From contig NZ_CP009520.1 in the NCBI RefSeq assembly GCF_000969905.1, positions 3,596,001 through 3,660,000 of the forward strand: a stretch of 64,000 nucleotides of DNA, in the 5' to 3' direction. Made by a program: the position numbers and the translations under genes. This document shows, piece by piece, positions 24,809-34,020 of this stretch. Numbering within the stretch: position 1 is the stretch's first letter; each line of letters begins with the position of its first letter. Source of the DNA: Methanosarcina vacuolata Z-761 (GTDB lineage Archaea > Halobacteriota > Methanosarcinia > Methanosarcinales > Methanosarcinaceae). The notes under the pieces are model-generated. The model saw only the letters and a list, made by a program, of their open reading frames with translations. It was not told the origin of the DNA and searched no databases.

Positions 24809-26688
24809 AGTTCACCCCGCCGGCGCACGATTATAATTTCAGCTAGTATGAGAAGGAACATAACTCCTATCAGGTAATCAGTAATGTCATTTTTGACAGT
24901 ATAAGTATCAGCCCTTACAAGTGTGGACTTATCTTCCGCAACAGCCCGCTGAATAACGTCAGATGCATCAACTGTTGTGTTTGATTCCTTGTCATTATAA
25001 AGGTTGACTGCAATCTTCTTTCCTGAAATTTCGTAAATTCCCGATTCATCAAAGAGAATATGGTTTGAAGTGAAAGTTTTCGAGGGAGTTTTGATTTCCT
25101 CGGTCTTCGAAAGAGACGTCAAAGTACCTGTATTCAGGTTATATTCAGAAATATCACCTGTCCCTCCGAGCCATTCAACAAGTTTTATCCAGAACACAGG
25201 ATACTCAGGCAAGTTATGGAAATTGTTCCAGGCATCGTCTCCGAGCTCGTCATCCAGGCCCATATAGAAAACGGTCCCTTTACCTACCTGCCAGTAACTC
25301 AAGAGAGGAACTCCATTTTCTAGAGCTACCAGAGTTGTCGAACCGGTCCTTTCAGTTGCGTTCAGGTATGTGTGGACTGAGATCTCATCACTTCTAATGT
25401 CCGTTGTAATACTGCTTTGCTGAACTTCCTTAACTCCAAGATCGTTTCCGTTTGTTTCATTCTCAATCCCAGTAGGCTTTACAGGCAGGATCTTTATCAG
25501 GCCAACCTCAGTTTTCTCGGGGGCTAAGGCGCCGCTTGCAATGAAAACTGCATTACCGCCGTTTCTGACATAATTTTCAATTGTCTCTACTGAACCGCTA
25601 GCAATTGGAGTCTCTTTCTGCGCAAGCACTACAAGCGTGTAATTGTCAAGGGAAGAAGGCACGGCTTTTACGACACTGATATTGCTGTTAGGGAGCAGGG
25701 AAAGGGCAGTTCTCGAAGGCAGTTTCCCATCGTCAGTGACATAGAGTATACGCTGCTCTGAAGTATCTGGAATGGAAATGTAAGCTTTATTGTCAACAGA
25801 CAAACTATCCTTCACATTAAGCTGAACTGTTGTAATCCCTGGCCCAAGGTTTTCAAGCGTGAACTGGTTTGTCCCACCTGCGGGAACGTTAAGGGAAAAC
25901 GACGTTGAGTTTCCGGAAGTCCCGGTTCCAGTCTCGATTTTAACTTTTTCGGCTTGATCTTTGTAGTTTTTAATTACACCTGTGTAGCCGTATTTTCCGT
26001 CCGTGGATTGGATCCATCCGTTGATGATCCCTATATTATCGGCAGGCTTTCCGACTTTTACGAAATTTACTGAAATCCCATAAGACTCAGCCAGATTTTT
26101 GGAACTAACAGGATCGTCTCCTTTCGAATTCGTGAAATCCGAAATAACGATGATTCTTCCTCCTCCTTCCTTTGATAAAAGACGCATACCTGTAGTTATG
26201 GCCGCAGACAGGTCGGCAGTGCCTGCCCCTGGCTGAACTTTACTGAAAATACCCTTTGCAGAGGACGCGTCGCCTCCATCAAGAGCAAGAAGAGGCGTAT
26301 CCGAAGCCAGGATTATGCTGTTTTTCTTGCTCACATAGCCATCAGCAATCTTAACAGCATCAGCAAAGCGAGAGTCAACCTGCATACTTGCAGAGGTATC
26401 AAGGACCAGCACTGTATGCTCTCCACTCAGCGGTTCCTGTGAAGTATAATAATACCCTGCTGCGCCAATGGAAAGAAGAATAAGAATCAGGAGCTGAATA
26501 AGAAAAAGTGGGTCCTGCACGATTTTGGTAAGTGATGCATAAACCCGTTTTCTTTCCCTCTCAAGTTTAAGGACAAACATGAGAGAAGGAATTGCAAGTA
26601 CCTTCGGTCTGGGACGGAGCATGTAAATAATAATAAGCGGGATTACACTCAGGAGAGCGATAAGAGCAAGGGGGTTTTCAAAAGGCAT
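24805..26688 (-). CDS. BatA-like VWA-domain membrane protein
   Basis: This is a 627-residue protein. The N-terminus matches the aerotolerance-regulator (BatA) leader: MPFENPLALIALLSVIPLII, followed by the RPRPK motif and a second helix (FLIQLLILILLSIGAAGYYY). The VWA domain begins at HTVLVLDTSASMQV with intact DxSxS (D97, S99, S101). A long beta-rich extracellular region follows, then a C-terminal helix (LIGVMFLLILAEIIIV) and a basic tail RRRGEL. It lies two bases from the DUF58 gene and overlaps the next gene by four bases. Its partner role with MoxR is inferred from family context. Confidence 0.87.
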   Translation of the reverse strand: MPFENPLALIALLSVIPLIIIYMLRPRPKVLAIPSLMFVLKLERERKRVYASLTKIVQDPLFLIQLLILILLSIGAAGYYYTSQEPLSGEHTVLVLDTSASMQVDSRFADAVKIADGYVSKKNSIILASDTPLLALDGGDASSAKGIFSKVQPGAGTADLSAAITTGMRLLSKEGGGRIIVISDFTNSKGDDPVSSKNLAESYGISVNFVKVGKPADNIGIINGWIQSTDGKYGYTGVIKNYKDQAEKVKIETGTGTSGNSTSFSLNVPAGGTNQFTLENLGPGITTVQLNVKDSLSVDNKAYISIPDTSEQRILYVTDDGKLPSRTALSLLPNSNISVVKAVPSSLDNYTLVVLAQKETPIASGSVETIENYVRNGGNAVFIASGALAPEKTEVGLIKILPVKPTGIENETNGNDLGVKEVQQSSITTDIRSDEISVHTYLNATERTGSTTLVALENGVPLLSYWQVGKGTVFYMGLDDELGDDAWNNFHNLPEYPVFWIKLVEWLGGTGDISEYNLNTGTLTSLSKTEEIKTPSKTFTSNHILFDESGIYEISGKKIAVNLYNDKESNTTVDASDVIQRAVAEDKSTLVRADTYTVKNDITDYLIGVMFLLILAEIIIVRRRGEL

Positions 26689-26690
26689 TT

Positions 26691-27572
26691 TTAGCGTCTC
26701 CTTCTCCTGATGGTATGGTAGAAAGCATCAAAAATAGGGGTGTCGGTTGTAAAAGTATAGAATTCAGCCCCTGTCTTCATACAGGCTTTTTTAATTCTTG
26801 CGCTGTGATCATCGAGCTTTTTAATGTAGCGTTCTTTAAACTTTTCACTAACATATGTCCTGACTTCTTCTCCGGTTTCAAGGTCTATAAGCTTGCTGTT
26901 ACCCTGGATAGGGAGCACTTTTTCCGTGGGGTCGAGCACCTGGATCAAAATCAGGTCATGGTCAGATAACCTGGAAACTGCAGTTTCTATTGCTTCTGGT
27001 TCCTGAAGAAAGTCCGAGATAAGGATTACAAGGGATCTTGACTTGATTTCCCTGCTGTACTTTATAACAGCTTCCCCAATAGAAGTGCCTCCGGATAATT
27101 CAAGCTCTGTCAGCCTGTCAATTGCCCGCAGAAGGTTTTTTCGCCCGCGGCTGGGTTTGTGTATATCAATTTCCTGTGAAAAGGTTGAGATTGCAAACCT
27201 ATCGTTATATTTTGTTACCATGTAGGCATAGCCTGCAGCGAGCATGGCAGCATATTCGAATTTCGAAGTCCCTTTTTCAGGGTAGTCCATACTTTTACTG
27301 GCGTCCAGAAGGATATGGGTTGTAAGGGTTTTCTCTTCCTCAAACTGCCGCACATAGAGCTTTTCAGTTCTCGCATAGGCTTTCCAGTCGATATCTTTCA
27401 GGCTGTCGTTAAGATCATATTCCCTGAACCCGATGGTATCGATGCCGTGCCCGCTTCGGGTGGAGGGACGGTTTCCGGCGTAAACGGTTGATACCCTTTT
27501 CCGGACAGAGAAGGTAAAGCGGTCAAGCTGCCTGAAAAAGTCCGTTTCGATGTTTTGTTTTGTGCGAGTCAT
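26691..27572 (-). CDS. DUF58 protein with VWA-like domain
   Basis: This is a 293-residue soluble protein. It has the DUF58 signature GIDTIGFREYDLND-SLKDIDWKAYARTEKLYVRQFEEE at about residues 43-80, followed by a VWA-like domain with DASKS (D90, S92, S94) and a C-terminal part ending RRRRR. DUF58 proteins bridge MoxR ATPases and VWA partners. It is separated from the MoxR stop by about 110 bp and from the next gene by two bases. The start ATG at 27572 is the only good choice near the conserved N-terminus. Confidence 0.9.
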   Translation of the reverse strand: MTRTKQNIETDFFRQLDRFTFSVRKRVSTVYAGNRPSTRSGHGIDTIGFREYDLNDSLKDIDWKAYARTEKLYVRQFEEEKTLTTHILLDASKSMDYPEKGTSKFEYAAMLAAGYAYMVTKYNDRFAISTFSQEIDIHKPSRGRKNLLRAIDRLTELELSGGTSIGEAVIKYSREIKSRSLVILISDFLQEPEAIETAVSRLSDHDLILIQVLDPTEKVLPIQGNSKLIDLETGEEVRTYVSEKFKERYIKKLDDHSARIKKACMKTGAEFYTFTTDTPIFDAFYHTIRRRRR

Positions 27573-27683
27573 TCTGGATCGTCAATAAAAAGCCCGGTTT
27601 ATTCCGGGCCCGGAAAACCCTTCAGGGTTATTTTAACTTATTTTACAATTCCTTCACTGACCTGGGAATCCCAGGTTCAGGTT

Positions 27684-28658
27684 TCATTTGAGCTTCTGGA
27701 TAATCTCCTCAATAGCCTGATCAGGAGTCATCCCACTTCTTTCGGCTTCGAAGGTCAGGATGAGCCTGTGGCGGAGAACCGGATATGCCATATAATCGAT
27801 ATCCTCTTTGCTTACGAAGTTTCTGCCTTCTATAAGGGCTCTGGCTTTTGCGGCAAGGATAAGGCCGATGGATGCCCTTGGAGAAGCCCCGTACTCTATA
27901 TGTTCTTTGTCTTTTCTTGTCATGCCCACAATAGAAAGGACGCGCTGCTTGAGTTCCTCGGAGATTGGGACCTGCCTGGTGAGCTGCTGCAAATCGAGGA
28001 GTGTGGATTTCTCAAGGCCCCTGGAAATTTTTGGGACTTCGGATTTCGTATAGCGGTTTATTATTTCCATTTCTTCTTCATGGGAAGGATAATCTACAAG
28101 GATTTTTAAGAGAAAACGGTCGAGCTGGGCTTCAGGCAGGGGATATGTGCCTTCCATTTCTATGGGGTTCTCGGTGGCAAGAATAAAGAAGGGACGGTCA
28201 AGCATGAAGGTATCGTTTCCGACCGTTACCTGTTTTTCCTGCATAGCTTCCAGCATGGCTGACTGGGTTTTCGGGGATGCCCTGTTAATCTCATCCGCAA
28301 GAACAACATTTGCAAAAACCGGCCCTGGCTGGAACCTGAATTCTTTTTTGTTGTCCTTCTCTTCAATAACGTTTGTCCCTGTAATGTCAGAGGGCATGAG
28401 GTCAGGAGTACACTGGATCCTGCTGAATTTCAGGTTCATGGCCTTTGACACTGTGGAGATTATAAGCGTTTTTCCAAGCCCTGGATTGCTCTCAACGAGG
28501 GCATGCCCTTCGCAGAGTATTGCGATCACGATTTGCTCCACTACTCTATTCTGGCCCACCACAACATTTCCAATATCTTCAAAAAAGCTTTTGAAAATTC
28601 TGCCTGCGTTCTGGTAGGTCGTGGCAGCCTGGCCAGAATCGGTATTAGTTTCATTCAT
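27684..28658 (-). CDS. MoxR-family AAA+ ATPase
   Basis: This 324-residue AAA+ ATPase carries Walker A SNPGLGKT (57-64), Walker B VVLADEIN (118-125, D122 E123), sensor ATENP and the lid region containing GASPRASIGLILAAKARAL. MoxR ATPases act as chaperones that activate or insert metal in partner proteins with VWA domains. Its position ahead of DUF58 and two VWA genes follows the classic arrangement. The usual GxPGxAKT is SNPGLGKT here, still a functional P-loop. An upstream gap of about 195 bp suggests a promoter near 28700-28800, though transcription could also begin upstream of the membrane protein gene at 29747. Confidence 0.93.
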   Translation of the reverse strand: MNETNTDSGQAATTYQNAGRIFKSFFEDIGNVVVGQNRVVEQIVIAILCEGHALVESNPGLGKTLIISTVSKAMNLKFSRIQCTPDLMPSDITGTNVIEEKDNKKEFRFQPGPVFANVVLADEINRASPKTQSAMLEAMQEKQVTVGNDTFMLDRPFFILATENPIEMEGTYPLPEAQLDRFLLKILVDYPSHEEEMEIINRYTKSEVPKISRGLEKSTLLDLQQLTRQVPISEELKQRVLSIVGMTRKDKEHIEYGASPRASIGLILAAKARALIEGRNFVSKEDIDYMAYPVLRHRLILTFEAERSGMTPDQAIEEIIQKLK

Positions 28659-28853
28659 ATCCGCTTCACCCTTTAAGTTTCTGTTTTTAGAGGCTTAAGA
28701 AGCCCGCATTTTCTGGATGTTACCTGATCCCGCAGCAGTATATCTCCAGAACAGTATATCTCCAGTACACTGCCTGTTATTCAAAAACTGCTTTTAGACA
28801 ACCTTCGATTAACCTGAGTTCAGATAAATCCTACTTTAAATAAATTTTTCCAA

Positions 28854-29747
28854 TTATTCTTCTGCAAGTCCTTCAAAGTAACTCTGGATAACGTTCCTGT
28901 ATCCTTCCGGTAAATTATCATAATAAGCCTTGGAAGCCTCAGCTTCAGGATTTACCATGCCTGACTGGGTAAATGATTCGTTCATCTGTTCCCCTTCTTC
29001 TTGACTTGTAAAGCCCTGACCTGTGCCCGGAGGAATCGTCAGATCAACATCTTTGCCTTCCACCACAACAACGGCAGGCTTTCCGAAGATGTTTTCCTGG
29101 CTGGTGTTATTCGAGGTCCCGCCGTTTTCGTCCACTGGGTAAAGGTCAGAGTTTGAATTCGAAACTAAGGGAAGCTTGTCGATTACTCCGTTAAGGTCAG
29201 TAGGGCTGAGAGTTGTCTGGTATCCGGTCCCTACAACATATGCTAGAACGGTAACTGCAAAAACTATTACAATCAGGTCTTTTGTAAGTTTTCTTCTGTC
29301 AAGAAAGGAAGATGACTGTACGGGTTTTGAATCAATTATGACTCCGCCTATAAGGTCCCGGACAATAATGTTATCCGTATTGCGGTTATCATAGGCAGTC
29401 CTCAATCTCTCCCTGAGTACAGGGTGTGTCTCTTCTAGAAGGGCAATCGCATCTTTCTTTTCAGCCCTGTAATGCCTGATAGCTGTAAGGATAAGGGAGA
29501 GGGCAAAAGCCAGAAAAATAAGCCCCAGAGTTTCAAAAACAACCCCAAAGCCCAGAATGCTGTATTTCGCATCGGTATAAGGTTCGAAGATGCTAAACAT
29601 TAAAAATAAATCTCGCATATTGAAAAGCACGAAAAGGACATAAAGGACAAAATAAGTTGCAAGCAGGTCTGCAAAGGCATAGAGTCCTCTATATTTTTTT
29701 AAAACCGATTCGTGTTTATTTACTATTTCTTCAATACTCAGAGCCAT
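28854..29747 (-). CDS. membrane protein of the MoxR-VWA operon
   Basis: This is a 297-residue protein with probable helices at about 25-45, 60-85 and 88-100 in the N-terminal half, and one near 165-182 (LIVIVFAVTVLAYVVG). The C-terminal 115 residues are outside or soluble, with two clusters of S, N, T and Q. I do not recognise a catalytic motif. It directly precedes the MoxR gene on the same strand, so I infer an operon of five genes (membrane protein, MoxR, DUF58, two VWA). It could be the scaffold or substrate of the ATPase system. Confidence 0.75.
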   Translation of the reverse strand: MALSIEEIVNKHESVLKKYRGLYAFADLLATYFVLYVLFVLFNMRDLFLMFSIFEPYTDAKYSILGFGVVFETLGLIFLAFALSLILTAIRHYRAEKKDAIALLEETHPVLRERLRTAYDNRNTDNIIVRDLIGGVIIDSKPVQSSSFLDRRKLTKDLIVIVFAVTVLAYVVGTGYQTTLSPTDLNGVIDKLPLVSNSNSDLYPVDENGGTSNNTSQENIFGKPAVVVVEGKDVDLTIPPGTGQGFTSQEEGEQMNESFTQSGMVNPEAEASKAYYDNLPEGYRNVIQSYFEGLAEE

Positions 29748-30230
29748 CTCGCTCCTTTTTGCAGCCTGGAAAAAGACTGTGATTGGAAATAATTATGAGA
29801 AAGAATTATGTTTACGGAACATACAAATATACTATCAGAAGATATTCTAGGAAGAGAATAGAGAAAGATAGTATATAAAAGTACACGTTCCTGAATATGA
29901 ATTTTTTAGATTTGTACAACATTCCAATTTTTGCCATAGTTTGTGTTTAAATTCACGGTTTTGAATATGCTGTAACTCCTTTATTGCCTTCTGTTAAAGT
30001 TCACAGGATTTTGCTTCTAGCCTTTTACTTGTAAAGTTAAATAATTACGTAACTATTCAGCCTATATAAAACAACATCAATAGCCATCTTGTTTAATATT
30101 TAATGAGCACTTTTTGGAAGGTTCATTTTTTTAAATTGTTGGCTATTGATTGCGTTTTTCAGTCTTGCATGGGTTAGCAATTTCACGTATGTGACAACTT
30201 TGAATCAACATCAGTAGACTGATTTGGGGT
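29748..30230. other. spacer, probable promoter of the five-gene operon
   Basis: No gene is supported in these bases. An AT-rich TATA candidate on the minus strand lies near 29860-29880 (ATATACTATC when read on the minus strand). Nothing else is clear. Confidence 0.35.
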
Positions 30231-30440
30231 ACCTGAATAGTTACATAATTACTATCATTTAAGAATGGATAATTACGATCATTCAAGAATGGATAATTAC
30301 GGTCACATAAGTAGATAATTACGATCACTTAAGAATGGATCATTGCGATCATTTAAGAATGGATAATTACGATCATTCAAGAATGGATAATTACGGTCAC
30401 ATAAGTAGATAATTATGGTCACATAAGTAGATAATTACAA
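30231..30440. repeat. tandem array of 22-24 bp units
   Basis: About nine units alternate between AAGAATGGATAATTACGATC (plus ATTC) and the shorter AAGTAGATAATTACGGTCAC (plus AT). A pair of long units followed by a short one recurs, so the higher-order unit is about 70 bp. The array lies downstream of the prephenate dehydratase stop. Confidence 0.8.
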
Positions 30441-30528
30441 TTTTTTAACGGAATAAGTAGGCCCCTCAAAGATGAATGATAAAGATATTAAAGATGGATA
30501 ATTGCAGCGTTTTAAAGAAAGATGACTA

Positions 30529-31410
30529 CTATGCTTTAAAAGCGGGATAAGACCCCACTATTTTTAGAGTATCGGTTTTACTTTTTATGTCTTTTAAGGT
30601 CTCTTCTATAAGTACATCGCCTGTGTGCCCTTCAAAATCAATATAGAAATAATAATCCCCAAGTTCTTTTTTAGATGGCCTGGACTCGATCCTGGTCAGG
30701 TTAATCTTGTTCTTTGCAAAAGCCCCGAGAATTTCGTATAATGCTCCTGGCCTGTCTTTTTCCAGATATACTATAATAGAGGTCTTGAAGGCTGAATGGC
30801 TGGAATTCTCAGGCTTACCCGTTTCACCATCTGGAACACATAAAACCTGCTCAGCCGGGCTTTTTCCTGCGGCTCGCAAAGCAATGAAGCGGGTGTAGTT
30901 TTCTTTCCTGTCCTGTATATTTGGAAGAAGAACCTTCAGCCTGTAGCACTCTGCAGCCTCCGGAGAAGCTATTGCTGCCATTTCTTCAAACTCTCCTGCA
31001 AGCCTTGCTGCATGGGAAGTGCTGCCCGTGCTCCTTAGTTCAGCCTCAGGGAAATATTTTTTTAAAAAATGCCTGCACTGGGCAAGCCCCTGAGGATGAG
31101 AAAGAATGACCTTAATTTTCTCAGGCCCGCCTTTTGAGAGCAGGCAGTGCTCGATTTTGACAACAATCTCTCCGACTATCTCAACACCATTCTCAAGAAG
31201 TAAATCAAGAGTAACACCTACAGAACCTTCAATCGAGTTTTCTATTGGAACTATCGAGATATCGGATTTTCCCTGTACTACAGCCAGAAACGCATCCTCT
31301 ATATCTGAAAAGTACTGAATTCCTACACTATCTAGCCTATGTTTCAGGATCCAGGTTTGTGCTGCCTTTTCCGAGTATGAGCCTTCGGGCCCCAATACAC
31401 CGATAATCAT
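30529..31410 (-). CDS. pheA: prephenate dehydratase
   Basis: This 293-residue enzyme converts prephenate to phenylpyruvate in phenylalanine synthesis. The catalytic domain covers about residues 1-185 (GVLGPEGSYSEKAA at the start; SIVPIENSIEGSVG; ENYTRFIAL with the essential Thr-Arg-Phe). A C-terminal ACT domain (about 205-285) has the GALYEILG and RIESRP motifs that bind phenylalanine for feedback inhibition. I chose the ATG at 31410 because it is the conserved family start. The frame stays open another 46 codons to 31548, and ATG 31464 has a weak AAGGGA upstream, so a short extension cannot be excluded. It is a single gene. The upstream leader contains an inverted repeat (CTCCCGAG/CTCGGGAG, 31451-31458 and 31513-31520). 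Confidence 0.92.
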   Translation of the reverse strand: MIIGVLGPEGSYSEKAAQTWILKHRLDSVGIQYFSDIEDAFLAVVQGKSDISIVPIENSIEGSVGVTLDLLLENGVEIVGEIVVKIEHCLLSKGGPEKIKVILSHPQGLAQCRHFLKKYFPEAELRSTGSTSHAARLAGEFEEMAAIASPEAAECYRLKVLLPNIQDRKENYTRFIALRAAGKSPAEQVLCVPDGETGKPENSSHSAFKTSIIVYLEKDRPGALYEILGAFAKNKINLTRIESRPSKKELGDYYFYIDFEGHTGDVLIEETLKDIKSKTDTLKIVGSYPAFKA

Positions 31411-31676
31411 CTGAGGGGTTAATTGCGGCGATAGTAATAATATTTTTTGCCTCCCGAGTCCCATCACTTGATTCCCTTGGAGGGCGGGTCCGTTTCGCTG
31501 CCTGAGTTCCGTCTCGGGAGGAATCCCAGAATTATGCTTAAGGATCACAGAAAATTATAGATTTTCTTGGAGTTACGATGTAATCGCAACAGCATGCGGA
31601 TCTTTTCGCTACCCGAGTTGTATTTCGGCAGCTTGTAGCCCTTTTCTCTGCGTTTAATAGAACAAATTTATAGTAA

Positions 31677-32301
31677 GAGCCTATCCCAAAAGCAATATTA
31701 TGTTGAAATTATAAATTTACCTTTATGTCATTTCGTGAAATCGATGATTTTCTATGGGAATCCATGGAACCTTATCTTCCTCCACAGAAACCGCCTACAG
31801 GAAGGCCACGTGCAAATCTGAGGAAGTTAATGAACGGTATTTTGTACGTTGTTATGACAGGTTGTACGTGGAAAGATGTTCCCAGGAAATATGGATCTAA
31901 GTCAACAGCACATAGATTCCATCTATATCTGTGTGAACATGGCATCTATCAGAAGATTTTCAATGAACTTTTAAACAAAGGTTACGATTTGAATAAAATA
32001 GATCTTTCTCACTGTTTTACTGATACAAAGGATGTTCCAGCTAAAAATGGGGGAATATCGGCTACGATGGACATAAAAAATAAAAGGAATAAAAATAAGC
32101 GGTTTAATAGATTTGCAAGGTCTACTTCTCTCAATTATTATTGTTCCTGCAAATAAGAATGATTCTACAATTTATATTCCTAAACTTAAAAATTTCAATA
32201 TAAAGAGACATGTAGGAAGGCCTGCTAACAGGCATTCCAAAGTAACAGCTGATGCAATGTATGATACAGCTAAAATTAGAAAATATAACAGGAGAAGAGG
32301 A
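31677..32301 (+). mobile_element. IS5-type element, left part
   Basis: The left end GAGCCTATCCCAAAA at 31677 matches the ends of the 131-bp MITEs at 42461 and 61111. The element continues beyond the IS701-like insertion at 33441 (target duplication GAGGA at 32297-32301 and 33441-33445). Confidence 0.78.
31725..32301 (+). pseudogene. IS5-type transposase, frameshifted and interrupted
   Basis: The N-terminal part (MSFREIDDFLWESMEPYLPP; GRPRANLRKLMNGILYVVMTGCTWKDVP) is typical of short IS5 transposases, with the first aspartate in CFTDTKDVPAKNGG. Frameshifts after NGG move the reading to another frame, which resumes at LQGLLLSIIIVPANKNDS, the segment with the second acidic region. It is then cut by an IS701-like element after KYNRRRG. 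The reading resumes in register at 33446. Confidence 0.85.
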
Positions 32302-33440
32302 TAGGAGTTACGCAGTTGGCTCCTAGCATATCGTTTTTTCCAAACTTACAAATATCTGAATTAATTTAATGTGTATAGTGGATTCTTTAAATATGCTGTC
32401 ACTGCCACTCTTCTAATTTTCATAGCACTTTCAAACCAGGATATTCCACTTTTGATTCTTTGTAATTCCAGTCTGAGAAAAGCTCTTAATGAAAACATTA
32501 TATGTGCTCTTTGTGACTCTTCCTTTCTTGCCTGACATTTCTCCACACCACAAAACTGCTTTATCCCTCTATGATATTCCTCAATTTTCCATGACTTCTT
32601 TGCCAAGTCTTCACGTTCTGCTTCATCCATCTCCTGCACATCTGTAACCCAGTGTTGCGTGTCTCCATCTTTTGAAACTATCCTAAACACCTTTACAAAT
32701 CCATATGCTTTGAGGTGAACCACACGTCCTTTTTGAGGAATATCTACTGTTTCAAGTGGCACATTTCCTTTGTTGTCAGGATTTACTAAACGATTACTTT
32801 TCAACCTTGTAAGGAAATGCCATTCTTTCTTCCTGATGGCTTTAAGGTTTTTCACACTTGCATACCATGTATCAAACAAAACGAATTTGGGATTAAAACC
32901 ACGTTCTTCGGCTTTGTCAAGCATATCACGGAAATGGTCATTCTTTGTTTTGTCGTCTACATCGATGTTATAAATTCGAAAATCGATAGGTATAACGGTT
33001 TTACCGTCAGTCCAAACTAAGGTAACCAGACCTATTCCTTTTACAGTACGATGATGTTTTCCACTCCACATACGACGAACAAAAGCCATTTCTTCTGCGT
33101 ATGGTTTATCTAAAGTTGAATCATCAACAATTAGGCATCCTTCTTCAGGCTTGACGTAATTTTTTACTTCTCTCCATAGCGATTCTGTGTCTGAAGGTTG
33201 CCTTTGAAGTAAGCGAGTAAAAGAGTCATGAGAAGGAGCATTAGCTACGTTTGGATAACATCTAGCAGCTTCAGTACAACTAAAAACGTTAGAAGCAGCT
33301 ATGAGAAAATTAATGTAGTAAATGTCGGTACACTTAGGGGGATTTATGTCCATAACTCCGTACGTTTTTAGAGGGACACTAAACCATAATTATATTTTTA
33401 ATGATATAAAGTTTTTGGGACTTCAAGTGCGTAAGTCCTA
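32302..33440 (-). mobile_element. complete IS701-like insertion sequence with target duplication
   Basis: The ends are imperfect inverted repeats, TAGGAGTTACGCAGTTGG at 32302 and the complement of TAGGACTTACGCACTTGA at 33440. GAGGA on both sides (32297-32301, 33441-33445) is a clean 5-bp target duplication. The host sequence is an IS5 transposase gene. One further degraded copy lies at 44816-45655. Confidence 0.9.
32361..33353 (-). CDS. DDE transposase of the IS701-like element
   Basis: This is a 330-residue transposase with an uninterrupted frame. It shows the first aspartate in CLIVDDSTLDKPYAE, a second in FVLFDTWYASVKNLKAI, and the C-terminal glutamate in SWKIEEYHRGIKQF, the expected DDE spacing for IS701/IS4-type enzymes. 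The start MDINPPKC is kept in the degraded copy at 44903, which supports it. With intact ends and frame this copy is potentially active. Confidence 0.88.
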   Translation of the reverse strand: MDINPPKCTDIYYINFLIAASNVFSCTEAARCYPNVANAPSHDSFTRLLQRQPSDTESLWREVKNYVKPEEGCLIVDDSTLDKPYAEEMAFVRRMWSGKHHRTVKGIGLVTLVWTDGKTVIPIDFRIYNIDVDDKTKNDHFRDMLDKAEERGFNPKFVLFDTWYASVKNLKAIRKKEWHFLTRLKSNRLVNPDNKGNVPLETVDIPQKGRVVHLKAYGFVKVFRIVSKDGDTQHWVTDVQEMDEAEREDLAKKSWKIEEYHRGIKQFCGVEKCQARKEESQRAHIMFSLRAFLRLELQRIKSGISWFESAMKIRRVAVTAYLKNPLYTLN

Positions 33441-33445
33441 GAGGA

Positions 33446-33548
33446 ATAAAGTCCAATATACCAGTAAATAAAAGAAATAGGAAGAAAAAGAAGAGAAGAA
33501 GACCAATAAAAGTAGATCAAGAAGAATACAAAAAGAACAATTAAAAAT
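33446..33548 (+). pseudogene. IS5 transposase, continuation after the insertion
   Basis: Removing the IS701-like element and one GAGGA joins KYNRRRG to IKSNIPVNKRNRKKKKRRRP in frame, a basic segment expected near the C-terminus. The frame ends at TAA near 33545. The remaining C-terminal part with the last acidic residue is missing. Confidence 0.75.
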
Positions 33549-33759
33549 AGTTAAATGTTTGGGTGTGCTTGCTGCCGAATGTAGGTTATATTCTTAATGT
33601 CAAGGAAACTTAATGAAAAGTTTTTTATAATTTATTGCATCAATGTGATAATGATATAACAGTATTTCTAATAGTGTAACAGTATTCCAGTAGTATATTG
33701 TAATTCTAATAATCTTATAATATATGTGTTCAGGTGTTTATCACTTATCGGGTGTGTAT

Positions 33760-34020
33760 ATGTTACTAGGTGTTATCTTCACCAATGTTATGACGGATGT
33801 CATGCTTAATAGCGCAATTTCTATGATTACAACCCCTGGCATTCCTATGTACTCGAGTTTAATACTTATTGCGCTTACGGCCCTTCTCTCCTTAAAAGAT
33901 ATTTTATCTGCGTCTAAAATATGGAACAAACACCTTAATAACTCTTTCAACAATGCAATTGTACCTCTGCTTTTCAGTTTCATAGCTATTATTGTTTTCA
34001 AGGTAGCGGCCATTATCTGA
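33760..34020 (+). CDS. small hydrophobic membrane protein
   Basis: This protein of about 86 residues has three predicted membrane helices: LGVIFTNVMTDVMLN, YSSLILIALTALLSL and IVPLLFSFIAIIVFKVAAII. A polar segment between helices two and three (KDILSASKIWNKHLNNSFNN) looks conserved in style. I recognise no family with known function. ATG 33760 is preferred over 33724, though its ribosome binding site (GGGTGTG) is weak. It stands alone between an IS relic and a long spacer. Confidence 0.55.
   Translation: MLLGVIFTNVMTDVMLNSAISMITTPGIPMYSSLILIALTALLSLKDILSASKIWNKHLNNSFNNAIVPLLFSFIAIIVFKVAAII

Noticed and set aside
30143-30328. 61-codon minus-strand frame with DRNYPFLN repeats
   Set aside because: It is produced by the 22-24 bp array, with no start signal and no homology.
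31411-31548. N-terminal extension of prephenate dehydratase
   Set aside because: The family starts at the ATG 31410 sequence (MIIGVLGPEGSYS), and the extension is proline- and glutamine-rich with no motif. An alternative start at 31464 is noted as possible.
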